Assembly: GCA_016930175.1 (NCBI GenBank)
Contig: JAFGHJ010000048.1
Coordinates: 52,866-116,865 of the forward strand
Direction: 5' to 3'
From: Caldifarciminota bacterium
GTDB taxonomy: Bacteria; Hydrothermota; UBA3072
DNA: 64,000 nucleotides
Notes under the pieces: generated by a model
Told to the model about the DNA's origin: nothing
Seen by the model: the letters and a program-made list of their open reading frames with translations, nothing else
Database searches by the model: none
Shown here: in pieces, positions 1 through 7,988 of the stretch
Layout: each line of letters opens with the position of its first letter
How positions within the stretch are numbered: the first letter of the stretch is position 1
Program-made: the position numbers and the translations under genes

Positions 1-227
1 CCAGAGTAATTGTTGACTGCGAAAATTATATATTGACTCCGGAAGCGCCCTATGAGCGAACCGGATTTGTTGACAACGTCACATTCCCCTGCGCCACGCT
101 TCACTGCGCGAAAAAAGGAAGAATAGCCATTTTCTACGGCTCGGCGGACACTACTTGTTCACTTGCTTTTACCCAGGTGGATGAATTGATAGATTATATA
201 AAAGCGCATCCCAATAAATCTGTGTAG
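1..227 (+). CDS. GH130 glycoside phosphorylase, C-terminal fragment
   Basis: Partial gene cut by the window edge; the open frame begins at base 3 and ends at the TAG at 225-227. The visible 74 residues match the end of GH130 enzymes (beta-1,4-mannooligosaccharide or mannosylglucose phosphorylases): an ILTPEAPYERTGFVDNV-like stretch, a following FPC segment, then IAIFYGSADT, which forms part of the five-bladed propeller core, and a final helix. GH130 enzymes use phosphate to release alpha-mannose-1-phosphate from beta-mannosides. The stop lies 12 bp before the GH94 gene, so the two are probably one operon for cytoplasmic phosphorolysis of imported beta-linked oligosaccharides. Specificity cannot be judged from the tail; the first in-frame TTG (33) is an internal codon, not a start. 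Confidence 0.8.
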   Translation, partial: RVIVDCENYILTPEAPYERTGFVDNVTFPCATLHCAKKGRIAIFYGSADTTCSLAFTQVDELIDYIKAHPNKSV

Positions 228-239
228 AGAGGAAAATAA

Positions 240-2636
240 ATGCAATTCGGGTATTTTGACGATAAGAATAAGGAATATGTTATAGAGCGACCGGACACGC
301 CAAAATCGTGGAGTAATTACCTTGGGTCGACAGAATACGGTGCAATAATCACCAATAACGCCGGAGGCTATAGTTTTTTAAAATCTTCGGCTCAGGGGCG
401 ATTTATGCGTTTACGCTTTAATTCCATTCCCATGGATCAACCGGGGCGTTATATATATATCCATGATAAGGAAAGTAAAGATTTCTGGTCTGCCTCATGG
501 CAGCCTGTGGGTAAACCGCTTGACAAATATAAATCGGAATGCAGGCACGGCACTGCTTATACAAGCATATCTTCTGAATACTCGAAAATCAAAACCGAGA
601 CAACCTATTTTGTCCCATTAGACCGATATTTTGAGTGCTGGCTTTTTAAAATAAAAAACGAGGATTCTAAAAAGAGAAAACTTAGATTATTTACTTTTGT
701 TGAATATTCGAATAACTGGTTCATGTGGCAGGATACGGTTAATCTTCAATACACTCTGGGTATTCTCGGCATGGATGTTGTGGATAATATAATCGATCAT
801 GGAATAAACGTGTTACTTCCGGACGATACAAAAAGTGATTTTGAAAATCACGACGGTAACCGGCATACATTTCTCGGTATTTCCGGTGCAGAAGTTACGG
901 GATACGATACAGACCGCGACATTTTTCTCGGTCCTTACCGCTCCTATCGCAATCCTCTGGTAGTTGAAAATGGCGAATGTAAAAATTCTCTTGCTAAAGG
1001 AGATAATGGCTGCGGTACGCTGCAAGTCGACGTCGATTTGGAAGGGGGACAGGAAAAAGAATTTGCTGTTATTATGGGAGTCGGAAAGGCCTCCCCGGAA
1101 GGCAAAAAAGCCATCCGGGAGTTCGAAGATATCAAAAAGGTTCATAATGAATTCAATAAGGTCAAAAAATACTGGCATAGTCGCCTGGAAGGGATGACAG
1201 TCGAAACACCCGACGCAGAATTTAATAGCATGATGAATATGTGGAATCCTTTTAATTGTCTCATTACGTATACATGGTCACGAGCTGCCAGCCTGGTTTA
1301 TAGCGGTGAACGTGATGGTTTAGGATATAGGGATACAGTGCAGGACATTTTAGGTGTCCTGCATTTAATTCCAGAAGAAGCAGGTAAACGTCTCGAACTT
1401 ATGATAACAGGACAGGTTTCCACCGGCGGAGCAATGCCTGTAGTTAGACCCTGGGCACACCATCCGGGAGAAGAAGAACCTCCCGATGAGCATGATTACC
1501 GCTCGGATGATTGTATGTGGTTATTTAATACTATACCCGCATACGTGAAAGAAACTGGAGATATCTCATTTTACGACAAAATACTTCCTTACGCAGATTG
1601 GGGCGAGGATACAGTACTCAACCATATGAGACAGGCTATTCAGTTCAGTTTGGACCACAGGGGCGAACACGGGCTTCCCTGCGGTTTGTATGCGGATTGG
1701 AATGACTGTCTTGAACTCGGGCACGAAGGAGAAACTGTGTTTGTCGCGTTTCAGCTTCGCTATGCATTAAAAACCTATATTGATATTTGCACTATGCTTG
1801 GAAAGTCCGAAGAGGCAGAATGGGCAAAGCCCCATCTTGAAACTCTCGATGAAAATCTTGAGAAACACGCCTGGGACGGAGATTGGTTTATACGAGCTTA
1901 CAGGTATGACGGGACGAAATTCGGCTCAAAGGAAAACGACGAAGGTTATATCTGGCTTAACCCGCAATCATGGTCTGTTCTGAGCGGTCATGCAAGTAAA
2001 GAACAGGGCAAAAAAGCAATGAAAGCAGTAAGAGAGAAGCTGGCAACCGATTATGGAATTATGGTCGTCAGTCCGCCTTACGAAAAAACTGATCACAGGG
2101 TTGTAAAAGCATCTCTTTTTAACAAAGGAATGAAAGAAAATGCTTCCATCTTTTGTCATACTCAGGGGTGGGCTGTTGCCGCCGAAACAATTCTCGGCAA
2201 CGGAAATCAGGCTTATAAATATCTGCGTGCTTTTATGCCGTCCGCCTTTAATACAAAAGCCGAAGTACGTCAAATCGAACCGTACGTTTATTGTCAATAT
2301 ACGCATAGCAAATACAGCCCAAGATATGGCGCATCGCGCCTGCCCTGGTTAAGCGGCTCAGCTACCTGGGCTTATTATACTGCAATGCAATACATCCTTG
2401 GCATACAGACGGATTACGAAGGACTGCGAATAGATCCCTGTATTCCGTCTGTTTGGAAGGAATTCAAAGTAAGCAGAAATTTTAGAGGGAAAAAACTTAA
2501 TATGACCGTTAAGAATGACTACGGTGTTCAAAAGGGAATAAAGAAAATAACCCTTAATGGAAAAGAAATCGAGGAAAATTTTATTCCGTTTAAGGAAATG
2601 AAAAAAGAAAATACTGTTCTTGTTGAGATGGGATAA
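240..2636 (+). CDS. GH94 glycoside phosphorylase, cellobiose phosphorylase type
   Basis: 798 aa, the usual length for cellobiose phosphorylase. The N-terminal beta-sandwich opens with the typical MQFGYFDDKNKEYVI and NNAGGYSF segments; the (alpha/alpha)6 barrel carries D486-W-N-D489, where D489 matches the general acid of characterised cellobiose phosphorylases (D490 in the Cellvibrio gilvus enzyme). Reaction expected from the family: cellobiose + phosphate to alpha-glucose-1-phosphate + glucose in the cytoplasm, saving one ATP per disaccharide. Start ATG at 240 follows AGAGGAAA. It lies 12 bp after a GH130 gene. GH94 also contains chitobiose, laminaribiose and cellobionate phosphorylases; the GHEGETVFVAFQ segment after the acid looks like cellobiose phosphorylase, so I favour that, with moderate certainty on substrate. 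Confidence 0.88.
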   Translation: MQFGYFDDKNKEYVIERPDTPKSWSNYLGSTEYGAIITNNAGGYSFLKSSAQGRFMRLRFNSIPMDQPGRYIYIHDKESKDFWSASWQPVGKPLDKYKSECRHGTAYTSISSEYSKIKTETTYFVPLDRYFECWLFKIKNEDSKKRKLRLFTFVEYSNNWFMWQDTVNLQYTLGILGMDVVDNIIDHGINVLLPDDTKSDFENHDGNRHTFLGISGAEVTGYDTDRDIFLGPYRSYRNPLVVENGECKNSLAKGDNGCGTLQVDVDLEGGQEKEFAVIMGVGKASPEGKKAIREFEDIKKVHNEFNKVKKYWHSRLEGMTVETPDAEFNSMMNMWNPFNCLITYTWSRAASLVYSGERDGLGYRDTVQDILGVLHLIPEEAGKRLELMITGQVSTGGAMPVVRPWAHHPGEEEPPDEHDYRSDDCMWLFNTIPAYVKETGDISFYDKILPYADWGEDTVLNHMRQAIQFSLDHRGEHGLPCGLYADWNDCLELGHEGETVFVAFQLRYALKTYIDICTMLGKSEEAEWAKPHLETLDENLEKHAWDGDWFIRAYRYDGTKFGSKENDEGYIWLNPQSWSVLSGHASKEQGKKAMKAVREKLATDYGIMVVSPPYEKTDHRVVKASLFNKGMKENASIFCHTQGWAVAAETILGNGNQAYKYLRAFMPSAFNTKAEVRQIEPYVYCQYTHSKYSPRYGASRLPWLSGSATWAYYTAMQYILGIQTDYEGLRIDPCIPSVWKEFKVSRNFRGKKLNMTVKNDYGVQKGIKKITLNGKEIEENFIPFKEMKKENTVLVEMG

Positions 2637-2642
2637 GAATTC

Positions 2643-2725
2643 GGGACGCAGATAAACGCAGATTTACATAAAGTTCTTACCAATTAACTAATATACTAAT
2701 TAACAAATTAGCAGATTCGTAGAAT
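2643..2725. repeat. Intergenic periodic repeats between GH94 and larA-like gene
   Basis: Two copies of ACGCAGAT at 2646 and 2656 (10-bp period), followed at 2682-2712 by an AT-rich run in which TTAACTAAT/ACTAATTAAC/AAATTAGC units recur about every 10 bp, and closed by a small inverted repeat GATTC-gta-GAATC near 2714-2726. Confidence 0.7.
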
Positions 2726-2737
2726 CCATAAAACAGC

Positions 2738-2766
2738 TTGACAAAGGTATTTCAAAAGTTTAGTAT
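2738..2766 (+). promoter_or_regulatory. Promoter of the larA-like gene
   Basis: TTGACA (2738-2743), 17-bp spacer, TAGTAT (2761-2766). The ATG lies 15 nt after the -10 with no Shine-Dalgarno sequence, so the expected leader is only about 8 nt. Confidence 0.6.
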
Positions 2767-2781
2767 TGTTAAACAGATATT

Positions 2782-4173
2782 ATGGAAAAAGAATTAAAAC
2801 TAACCTACGGAAATGAAAAAATAAGTATTTCAGTACCGGAAAATTTTCTTGCCGGAGATCTGGTTAAACCCATAAAATCCTCTATCAATATGACAGAGGA
2901 TGAAATGAAAGAAAAGATGGTTCACGCCATTAAAAACCCTGTCGACTCTCCGGGAATCGAGAAATTGGTTACTGATAAGAAAGTGGGATTGGCGATAAGT
3001 GACGAATTCCGATCAGGGCTTCAAGAGTTGATTGTTGCTGTGATGATTGAGGAAATATTCAAAGGAAATCCAAAAAGTCTGGATATTTTTATTGCCAATG
3101 GTACTCATGCCCCAAAAGTTTACTGCGGAAATCTAGCCCGTAAAATAAAAGAAATATCAAAAGACCTTGATCATGAAGTTAATATTATTTTAAACGAATG
3201 TGATAGTGAGAATTATGTCAACCTGGGTAAAACTACCCTGGGCACGGAAGCGGAAGTTTCAAAGGAGTGGACGAAAACAGAAGTAAGAATTTACGGGCAT
3301 GAGTCTAAATATCACTATATGAACGGATACAGTGTTGTAGATAAGCAGGTCTGTCCGGGTCTTTGCTCACGGGACACTATAGCCTCGACTCATAAGCACG
3401 CTTTAAAGCATAATTTGAGTGCCGCGGGAAGAATTATCTATCATAAAGACGCGTCGAGAAAAGAAAATCCTTTCGCTCAGGACAACAGAGATGTCAGAAA
3501 ATTATCCGAGCGATTTATCTTGCGGAACGGTAAGTTAACGGAAGAAAATGTTCCTGTGTTCCTTTTAGATATGTTTTCTACAAAATCTACAATCGAGTGG
3601 ATAGCTGCGGGCAATCCGGATAAAGTCTCCGCACAAATGACAGAGGCCGTCGATAAAATTGCTTCTTTTGTTTTACCACGCACCAAATATGTAGTAATAT
3701 CACCGGGAGGTCCCCCCGCCTGCAATGCCATTTACGGTGTCCAGAATTCCTTTGATATGGCACTTAAATACGCAATTAAAGAATGCGGAGAAGCTCTGAT
3801 TTTGGCACCTTGTACAGGAAACCCCGGACAGAGCGAGGAAGTAAAAGGCCTTGCAACAAATGAGAAATCGAAAGCTTTGTTCTGGGATAATCTTGTCAGG
3901 TTACGGAAAAAACCTCTTGCCGAGGCTACTAACTGGATTGATAAAAATTTTGAATTATATCTCTGGAAAACCGATAGGGTTCTGAAGTTAATGCTCGAGC
4001 AGAAGATTAAACTTTATTTGTATTCTGAGCTCCCGGCAGAAAAAATCGAACCCGGAGGTTTTATACAGGTTACCGATCCTCACCGTTGGATTATTGAAAG
4101 AGCAAAACGTGGGGACGGAAAAATCCGGGTGATAGATGAGGGAAATAAATTGTTGGTAATACCTTCAAATTAG
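2782..4173 (+). CDS. LarA-family nickel-pincer racemase/epimerase (DUF2088)
   Basis: 463 aa. Residues match those of lactate racemase LarA: H109 in NGTHAPK (LarA H108), H178 (H174), K188 in VVDKQVCPG (K184, the lysine that holds the nickel pincer cofactor) and H204 in ASTHKHAL (H200). LarA-like enzymes interconvert stereoisomers of 2-hydroxy acids by hydride transfer on a pyridinium-dithioacid-nickel cofactor made by LarB, LarC and LarE, none of which is in this window. The sequence is far enough from true lactate racemase that the substrate (lactate, malate, gluconate, other hydroxy acid) is open. It follows the GH130/GH94 pair but has its own promoter, so a role in sugar-acid use is only a suggestion. 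Confidence 0.8.
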   Translation: MEKELKLTYGNEKISISVPENFLAGDLVKPIKSSINMTEDEMKEKMVHAIKNPVDSPGIEKLVTDKKVGLAISDEFRSGLQELIVAVMIEEIFKGNPKSLDIFIANGTHAPKVYCGNLARKIKEISKDLDHEVNIILNECDSENYVNLGKTTLGTEAEVSKEWTKTEVRIYGHESKYHYMNGYSVVDKQVCPGLCSRDTIASTHKHALKHNLSAAGRIIYHKDASRKENPFAQDNRDVRKLSERFILRNGKLTEENVPVFLLDMFSTKSTIEWIAAGNPDKVSAQMTEAVDKIASFVLPRTKYVVISPGGPPACNAIYGVQNSFDMALKYAIKECGEALILAPCTGNPGQSEEVKGLATNEKSKALFWDNLVRLRKKPLAEATNWIDKNFELYLWKTDRVLKLMLEQKIKLYLYSELPAEKIEPGGFIQVTDPHRWIIERAKRGDGKIRVIDEGNKLLVIPSN

Positions 4174-4178
4174 TTAGT

Positions 4179-4218
4179 AGAGTCCCGAATCGTGTGTCGC
4201 GAGTCTTAAGTCAAAAAA
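4179..4218. repeat. AGTC-type periodic repeat
   Basis: AGTCCCGAATCGTGTGTCGC followed by GAGTCTTAAGTC and an A run: GAGTC-like units at 9-10 bp intervals. Similar units occur at 24291-24328 and 52043-52077. Confidence 0.65.
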
Positions 4219-4322
4219 TAGTTCCGCTGTGTGTAGTTTTTTGTTTTCATGATTGTTTTTTAAGTTTTTTTTCAAAAACACCCCTTGCGCGTTTTAAGAT
4301 TATTTATATAAATTAAATCACG

Positions 4323-4399
4323 CCGGGGTGTCGGCAAATATATCACTACACAAATGTGATATACCTCCTTGTTCACTTAAAAAAGTGTGCCCACCCCGG
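4323..4399. other. Three-way-junction structured element between convergent genes
   Basis: An outer stem CCGGGGTG (4323-4330) / CACCCCGG (4392-4399), perfect over 8 bp, encloses two perfect inner hairpins: TATATCAC/GTGATATA (4339-4346 / 4356-4363, 9-nt loop) and CACTT/AAGTG (4374-4378 / 4383-4387, AAAA loop). The segment between the two hairpins is CCTCCTT, the same as the 16S rRNA anti-Shine-Dalgarno tail when read on the plus strand. A competing hairpin GCCG-gggtgt-CGGC (4322-4335) would disrupt the outer stem. It lies between the 3-prime ends of the larA-like gene (+) and the DUF4382 gene (-), so it may be a bidirectional terminator or the body of a small RNA. No T-tract follows directly on the plus strand. 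Confidence 0.55.
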
Positions 4400-4440
4400 T
4401 TCCTAAATATGTACTTAAACCAATATTCTATTCTATTTGA

Positions 4441-5238
4441 TTATTCAAGAATAAAGTTATAATTATCTAAAACAGAATCACTGTTTACTACAACTCCTTC
4501 GTATAAAGTGTCAAACACTGTATAACCCTCTGCTGAAACGCTTACATCGTAAGTACCCTCAGGAATGAATAACGAGTATTTCCCTGTACTATCTGATAAT
4601 GTTGTCATGGTGTCAGTTGAACTCACAGCGTGCAAGGTTGCAAATTTTACGGCTACTTCCGAGGTATCCTCTATTGTCTTCACTATTCCCCTTATAAATC
4701 CTGCAGTCGAACTCTGAAATATCCTGAAAGAAGGAATAAGCTCATACGGCTCAGAATACCAATTTATTGATTTTGAAGCATCAAAATCAACGATAATTGT
4801 TCGGTACTCCCCGGGCAATACAGTGAAGGCTTCATCAAGCTCATATTCTATTGGCACACCTTCGGGAATTAACAGTGAATCTGCCACACTGTCACCTTCC
4901 ATCACCAAGGAATTTATCTCGGCCAACAACAACAATACACCGGTATAATCTCCGGGCTCCACATCAACAAAATAGCTGCCGGTACTATAGTTAAAAGTAA
5001 GCGGTGCCGCAAATCCCCCCATAAGCCCCACAATGTCAACTGTATACGGATCGAGCTGAAGGGTTATGGCATCCCCTTCTGAATTTCTGATCCCAACTCC
5101 GACTACTGTTAAATATATGTGCTCAACTACTTGCGGCGGCGGAGCATCTATTAGCCAAATCCTGATTTTCCCCTTTTCCTGACCGCATCCCATCAGAAAA
5201 AGAAGAATAAAGATAAAAAACAATATTTCTCTTTTCAA
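4441..5238 (-). CDS. DUF4382 lipoprotein with C-terminal Ig-like/carboxypeptidase-regulatory domain
   Basis: 265 aa. The N-terminus is a lipoprotein signal, hydrophobic core followed by LMGC with the acylated Cys near residue 18. Residues about 23-180 resemble DUF4382, an extracytoplasmic beta-rich domain (IRIWLIDAPP start, VDIVGLMGG, YTGVLLLL segments). Residues about 180-265 form a carboxypeptidase-regulatory-like beta-sandwich (GFIRGIVKT...DSTGKYSLFIPEGTYDVSVSAEGY). Both are common in surface lipoproteins of unknown function. Start ATG at 5238 is preceded by AAAGGAGG. Transcribed alone, facing the iron operon back to back. I infer an envelope-anchored binding or structural protein; nothing points to a ligand. 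Confidence 0.8.
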   Translation of the reverse strand: MKREILFFIFILLFLMGCGQEKGKIRIWLIDAPPPQVVEHIYLTVVGVGIRNSEGDAITLQLDPYTVDIVGLMGGFAAPLTFNYSTGSYFVDVEPGDYTGVLLLLAEINSLVMEGDSVADSLLIPEGVPIEYELDEAFTVLPGEYRTIIVDFDASKSINWYSEPYELIPSFRIFQSSTAGFIRGIVKTIEDTSEVAVKFATLHAVSSTDTMTTLSDSTGKYSLFIPEGTYDVSVSAEGYTVFDTLYEGVVVNSDSVLDNYNFILE

Positions 5239-5543
5239 AAAACCTCCTTTTATTTTATACGACCCCCAACTTTGCTTTATGGTTCCAAAAAAAACAAAAC
5301 TTATAATTCCCGCTCAATCTTATTTAATATAATTCCTTTTCTAAAATAGTCAAACCCCGGCGCGGCAAAGCCGCTATTAATTGCCACAAAGGCACTAAGA
5401 CTAAAAGTCCCAACCCCCGGTTTCATTATATTTGCTCAAACCATATTCCACAACATCTTACAGAAATAACAAATTACATAATTACACAAGCTTTTTCTCT
5501 TTGTGCCTTGGTGCCTTAGTGGCTAATTTTTTATCAATTGTAC
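5239..5543. repeat. Gene-free interval with inverted GCAC-type repeats
   Basis: No coding region seen between the divergent DUF4382 and iron genes. It contains a hairpin GCGGC-aaa-GCCGC (5362-5374), a forward repeat unit GCCACAAAGGCACTAAGAC (5383-5401) and, about 100 bp on, the same unit in reverse orientation (5497-5526, reading CTTTGTGCCTTGGTGCCTTA). The two copies form an imperfect inverted pair. Between them, 5466-5489 holds AAATTACATAATTACACAA, again about 9-bp periodic. Confidence 0.6.
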
Positions 5544-5588
5544 TTGACAAAAGATATATATGTCTTATATTGTTAGAGAGCTCTAACA
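5544..5588 (+). promoter_or_regulatory. Iron-operon promoter with palindromic DtxR-type operator
   Basis: TTGACA (5544-5549), 16-bp spacer, TATATT (5566-5571), followed at once by an 18-bp palindrome TGTTAGAG-AG-CTCTAACA (5571-5588, 8-bp perfect arms). The palindrome covers the expected transcription start. TTAG...CTAA half-sites are typical of DtxR/IdeR-family operators, and the first gene downstream encodes such a regulator, so iron-dependent autorepression is the simple reading. The leader then has GGAGG 9 bp before the ATG at 5602. Confidence 0.75.
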
Positions 5589-5601
5589 TTGGAGGCTAAA
5601 A

Positions 5602-6000
5602 ATGGAACTAACGAAAAGCAGGGAGGATTATCTCGAAGCTATATGCGAGATTTGCGAAGAAGAAAAAGTCGCGAGGGTTAAAGACATTGCCTCGCACATG
5701 TCCGTATCTCTCGCAAGTGTCAATTATGCTTTAAAAGCCTTAAAAAGCGAAGGCTTAATAAAGCATAAGAAATACGGTTATATTGAATTAACCGAAAAGG
5801 GTAACGAAATAGGTCAAGCTATTTACAGAAAGCATAAATTGATACGAAGCTTTCTCATAAATGTTTTGAACGTTGATGAAAATGTTGCGGATAAAGATGC
5901 CTGCGGTATAGAGCATGTGGTATCAGAAGAGACATGTGATAAAATGAGTTCTTACTTAAAATCCAAAGAGGTTTTCGAAAATTATGATATCTCTTCTTGA
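5602..6000 (+). CDS. DtxR-family metal-dependent repressor
   Basis: 132 aa, the length of DtxR/MntR proteins that lack the C-terminal SH3 domain. Winged helix-turn-helix in residues about 5-70 (VARVKDIASHMSVSLASVNYALKALKSEGLI). The dimerisation/metal region has H78 in YRKHKLI and C101-x2-E104-H105 in ACGIEH, lining up with H79, C102, E105 and H106 of DtxR; the Cys favours iron(II) sensing over the manganese sensor MntR, which has Glu there. First gene of a dtxR-feoA-feoB operon whose promoter overlaps a palindrome. The next gene starts 17 bp inside its 3-prime end, so translation is probably coupled. It likely represses its own iron-uptake operon when iron is sufficient. Confidence 0.88.
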   Translation: MELTKSREDYLEAICEICEEEKVARVKDIASHMSVSLASVNYALKALKSEGLIKHKKYGYIELTEKGNEIGQAIYRKHKLIRSFLINVLNVDENVADKDACGIEHVVSEETCDKMSSYLKSKEVFENYDISS

Positions 6001-6268
6001 AGCGAAAAAAAACGTTCCGCTTAGAGTTAAATCCGTCGAGATAAGCGGAACAGTGATAACGGGTATGAGAGGTAGAGGTAGAAGAAGGGGAACGGGTAGA
6101 AAAAACTGGTGCAGGAGACTTTCTAATTTGGGCATAAGAGAGGGCGTAATTATAAGAAAATTATCTGTGCATCCTTTTTTCGGTCCTGTTATCGTAAGAG
6201 TGGGAAATTGCGAAATTGCGGTAGGCAGAGGAATGGCTAGCGCAATACTTGTCGAAGAGGGAAAATAA
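5984..6268 (+). CDS. feoA: FeoA-domain protein
   Basis: 94 aa with the SH3-like FeoA fold pattern: PLRVKSVEISGT near the start, LSNLGIREGVIIRKLSVHPFFGPVIVRVGNCEIAVGRGMASAILV at the end. FeoA proteins bind FeoB in the cytoplasm and are needed for ferrous iron uptake. Unusual here is an Arg/Gly-rich insert in the second loop (RGRGRRRGTGRKNWC, residues about 28-42), which makes the protein strongly basic and a little longer than the usual 75-85 aa. The start ATG at 5984 overlaps the regulator gene by 17 bp, and feoB begins directly after its stop. Confidence 0.85.
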   Translation: MISLLEAKKNVPLRVKSVEISGTVITGMRGRGRRRGTGRKNWCRRLSNLGIREGVIIRKLSVHPFFGPVIVRVGNCEIAVGRGMASAILVEEGK

Positions 6269-7987
6269 GTGAAAAGAATCTTATTATTTGGAAATCCTAA
6301 CGTAGGTAAAAGCGCTATATTTACCAGACTTACCGGCGTTAGAGTTATTGCTTCTAATTATCCGGGTACAACTGTTGAATATCTTAGCGGTAAAACACGG
6401 ATAGATAATAAAGATATTGCAGTGATTGATGTTCCCGGAACTTATTCTCTTTATCCCGACTCACCTGCAGAAGAAGTAGCAAAAAAAATCCTCGATAAGA
6501 GCAATCCAAAAGAAACTGTAATTGTAAACGTAGTCGACTCTACAAACCTTGAAAGGAATCTTCATCTCACACTTCAACTACTATCGACCAAATTTCCTGT
6601 TGTGGTTCTCTTGAATTTTTGGGATGAAACAAAACATAAAGGAATAACCATAGATTCAAATAATCTAAGTAATCTCTTAAAAGTTCCTGTGATACCAACT
6701 GTCGCTATTACAGGATACGGAATTCAAGAATTAAGGGAAAAGATTGGAGAAGCAAAAACTTCAAAATTTAAAATAAAAGAAAAAGATATCTGGAATTTTA
6801 TTGGTAAAATTATTAGAGAAGTACAATCAATCGAACACCATCACCACACTTTTCCTCAAATATTGGAAGAAATTTCCACCAATCCTTTATTAGGGATAGT
6901 TTTCGCAGGCATAGTTCTGGTTTTGTCCTTTATGATAATACGTTTAATAGGTGAAGGCTTAATAGGTTTAGTTTTCACACCCTTATTCGAAAATTTATGG
7001 ACGCCTGTTTTATTGAAATTCTCATCTTTTTTAGGTGACGCCACCATATTACATAAGATTCTTATAGGAGAACTAATTGAAGGGAAAATCGATTTTTACC
7101 AATCTTTCGGACTTTTGAGCACAGGTTTATTTATTCCTATAGCTGCCGTTTTACCTTATATTATAAGCTTCTATTTTGTCCTTTCCATTCTCGAAGATAC
7201 CGGATATTTACCACGGTTGGCAGTGCTCGTGGATAGACTGATGCACCAGATAGGCATTCACGGAATGGGTATTGTGCCTATGTTCCTTTCTTTTGGATGT
7301 AATGTGCCGGGTGTTCTGGCTACTAGAATTATGGAAACAAGAAGAGAAAGATTTATAGCAGCAACAGTTATGTCTATTTCGATACCCTGTATGGCTCAAA
7401 CCGCTATGATATTTGGTTTACTGGGCAAGTATGGAGTCAAAGGAATTGCCCCGGTTTTTCTGACCTTGTTTCTGGTATGGATAATTGTAGGCAAATTAAT
7501 GGCCAGATACGTTTCCGGGGAAAGTCCTGAAATATTTACTGAAATACCGCCATATAGAGTTCCCCATTTCCAGGTCTTGTTCAAGAAAGTATGGCTTCGA
7601 GTGGGATGGTTTATTAAAGAAGCCCTGCCGTTTGTGCTTATCGGTGTCTTGATTGTAGATTTATCCTATATCTTTGGTTTTATAGATTTTATGTCGAGAA
7701 TTTTTGGCGGGCCACTCACGAAAATTCTGGGTATACCAGCAGAAGCAATAGCAGCACTACTTATTGGTTTTCTGCGAAAAGATGTGGCAATAGGTATGCT
7801 TGCACCTTTAGGACTTTCAATGGGACAATTAATCACCGCTTCTGTTGTACTTACAATGTATTTTCCATGTGTAGCAACCTTTGTTGTACTTTTTAAAGAA
7901 TTGGGGTTCTGGGATACTCTCAAATCTTCCGCGATAATGATTTCTTCCGCTTTTTTCGTTGGCTGGATTCTTAATTTGATATATTAA
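6269..7987 (+). CDS. feoB: FeoB-type ferrous iron transporter, short form
   Basis: 572 aa, shorter than the usual 650-770. N-terminal G domain: G1 GNPNVGKS (residues 8-15), GTT switch, G3 DVPGTYS, G4 NFWDE (an NxxD motif), G5 AITGYG. After a helical spacer come about nine membrane segments with the paired gate domains: FLSFGCNVPGVLATRIM and SIPCMAQTAMIFGLL in the first, RKDVAIGMLAPLGLSMGQL and MYFPCVAT in the second. It imports Fe(II) across the inner membrane. The start is GTG at 6269, immediately after the feoA stop. Odd features: HHHH at about residues 189-192 between the G domain and the first membrane segment, a possible metal-binding site, and loss of the long C-terminal cytoplasmic tail. 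Confidence 0.88.
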   Translation: MKRILLFGNPNVGKSAIFTRLTGVRVIASNYPGTTVEYLSGKTRIDNKDIAVIDVPGTYSLYPDSPAEEVAKKILDKSNPKETVIVNVVDSTNLERNLHLTLQLLSTKFPVVVLLNFWDETKHKGITIDSNNLSNLLKVPVIPTVAITGYGIQELREKIGEAKTSKFKIKEKDIWNFIGKIIREVQSIEHHHHTFPQILEEISTNPLLGIVFAGIVLVLSFMIIRLIGEGLIGLVFTPLFENLWTPVLLKFSSFLGDATILHKILIGELIEGKIDFYQSFGLLSTGLFIPIAAVLPYIISFYFVLSILEDTGYLPRLAVLVDRLMHQIGIHGMGIVPMFLSFGCNVPGVLATRIMETRRERFIAATVMSISIPCMAQTAMIFGLLGKYGVKGIAPVFLTLFLVWIIVGKLMARYVSGESPEIFTEIPPYRVPHFQVLFKKVWLRVGWFIKEALPFVLIGVLIVDLSYIFGFIDFMSRIFGGPLTKILGIPAEAIAALLIGFLRKDVAIGMLAPLGLSMGQLITASVVLTMYFPCVATFVVLFKELGFWDTLKSSAIMISSAFFVGWILNLIY

Positions 7988-7988
7988 A

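Noticed and set aside
813..1178. Minus-strand frames inside the GH94 gene
   Set aside because: Shadows of a full-length, well-supported plus-strand gene.
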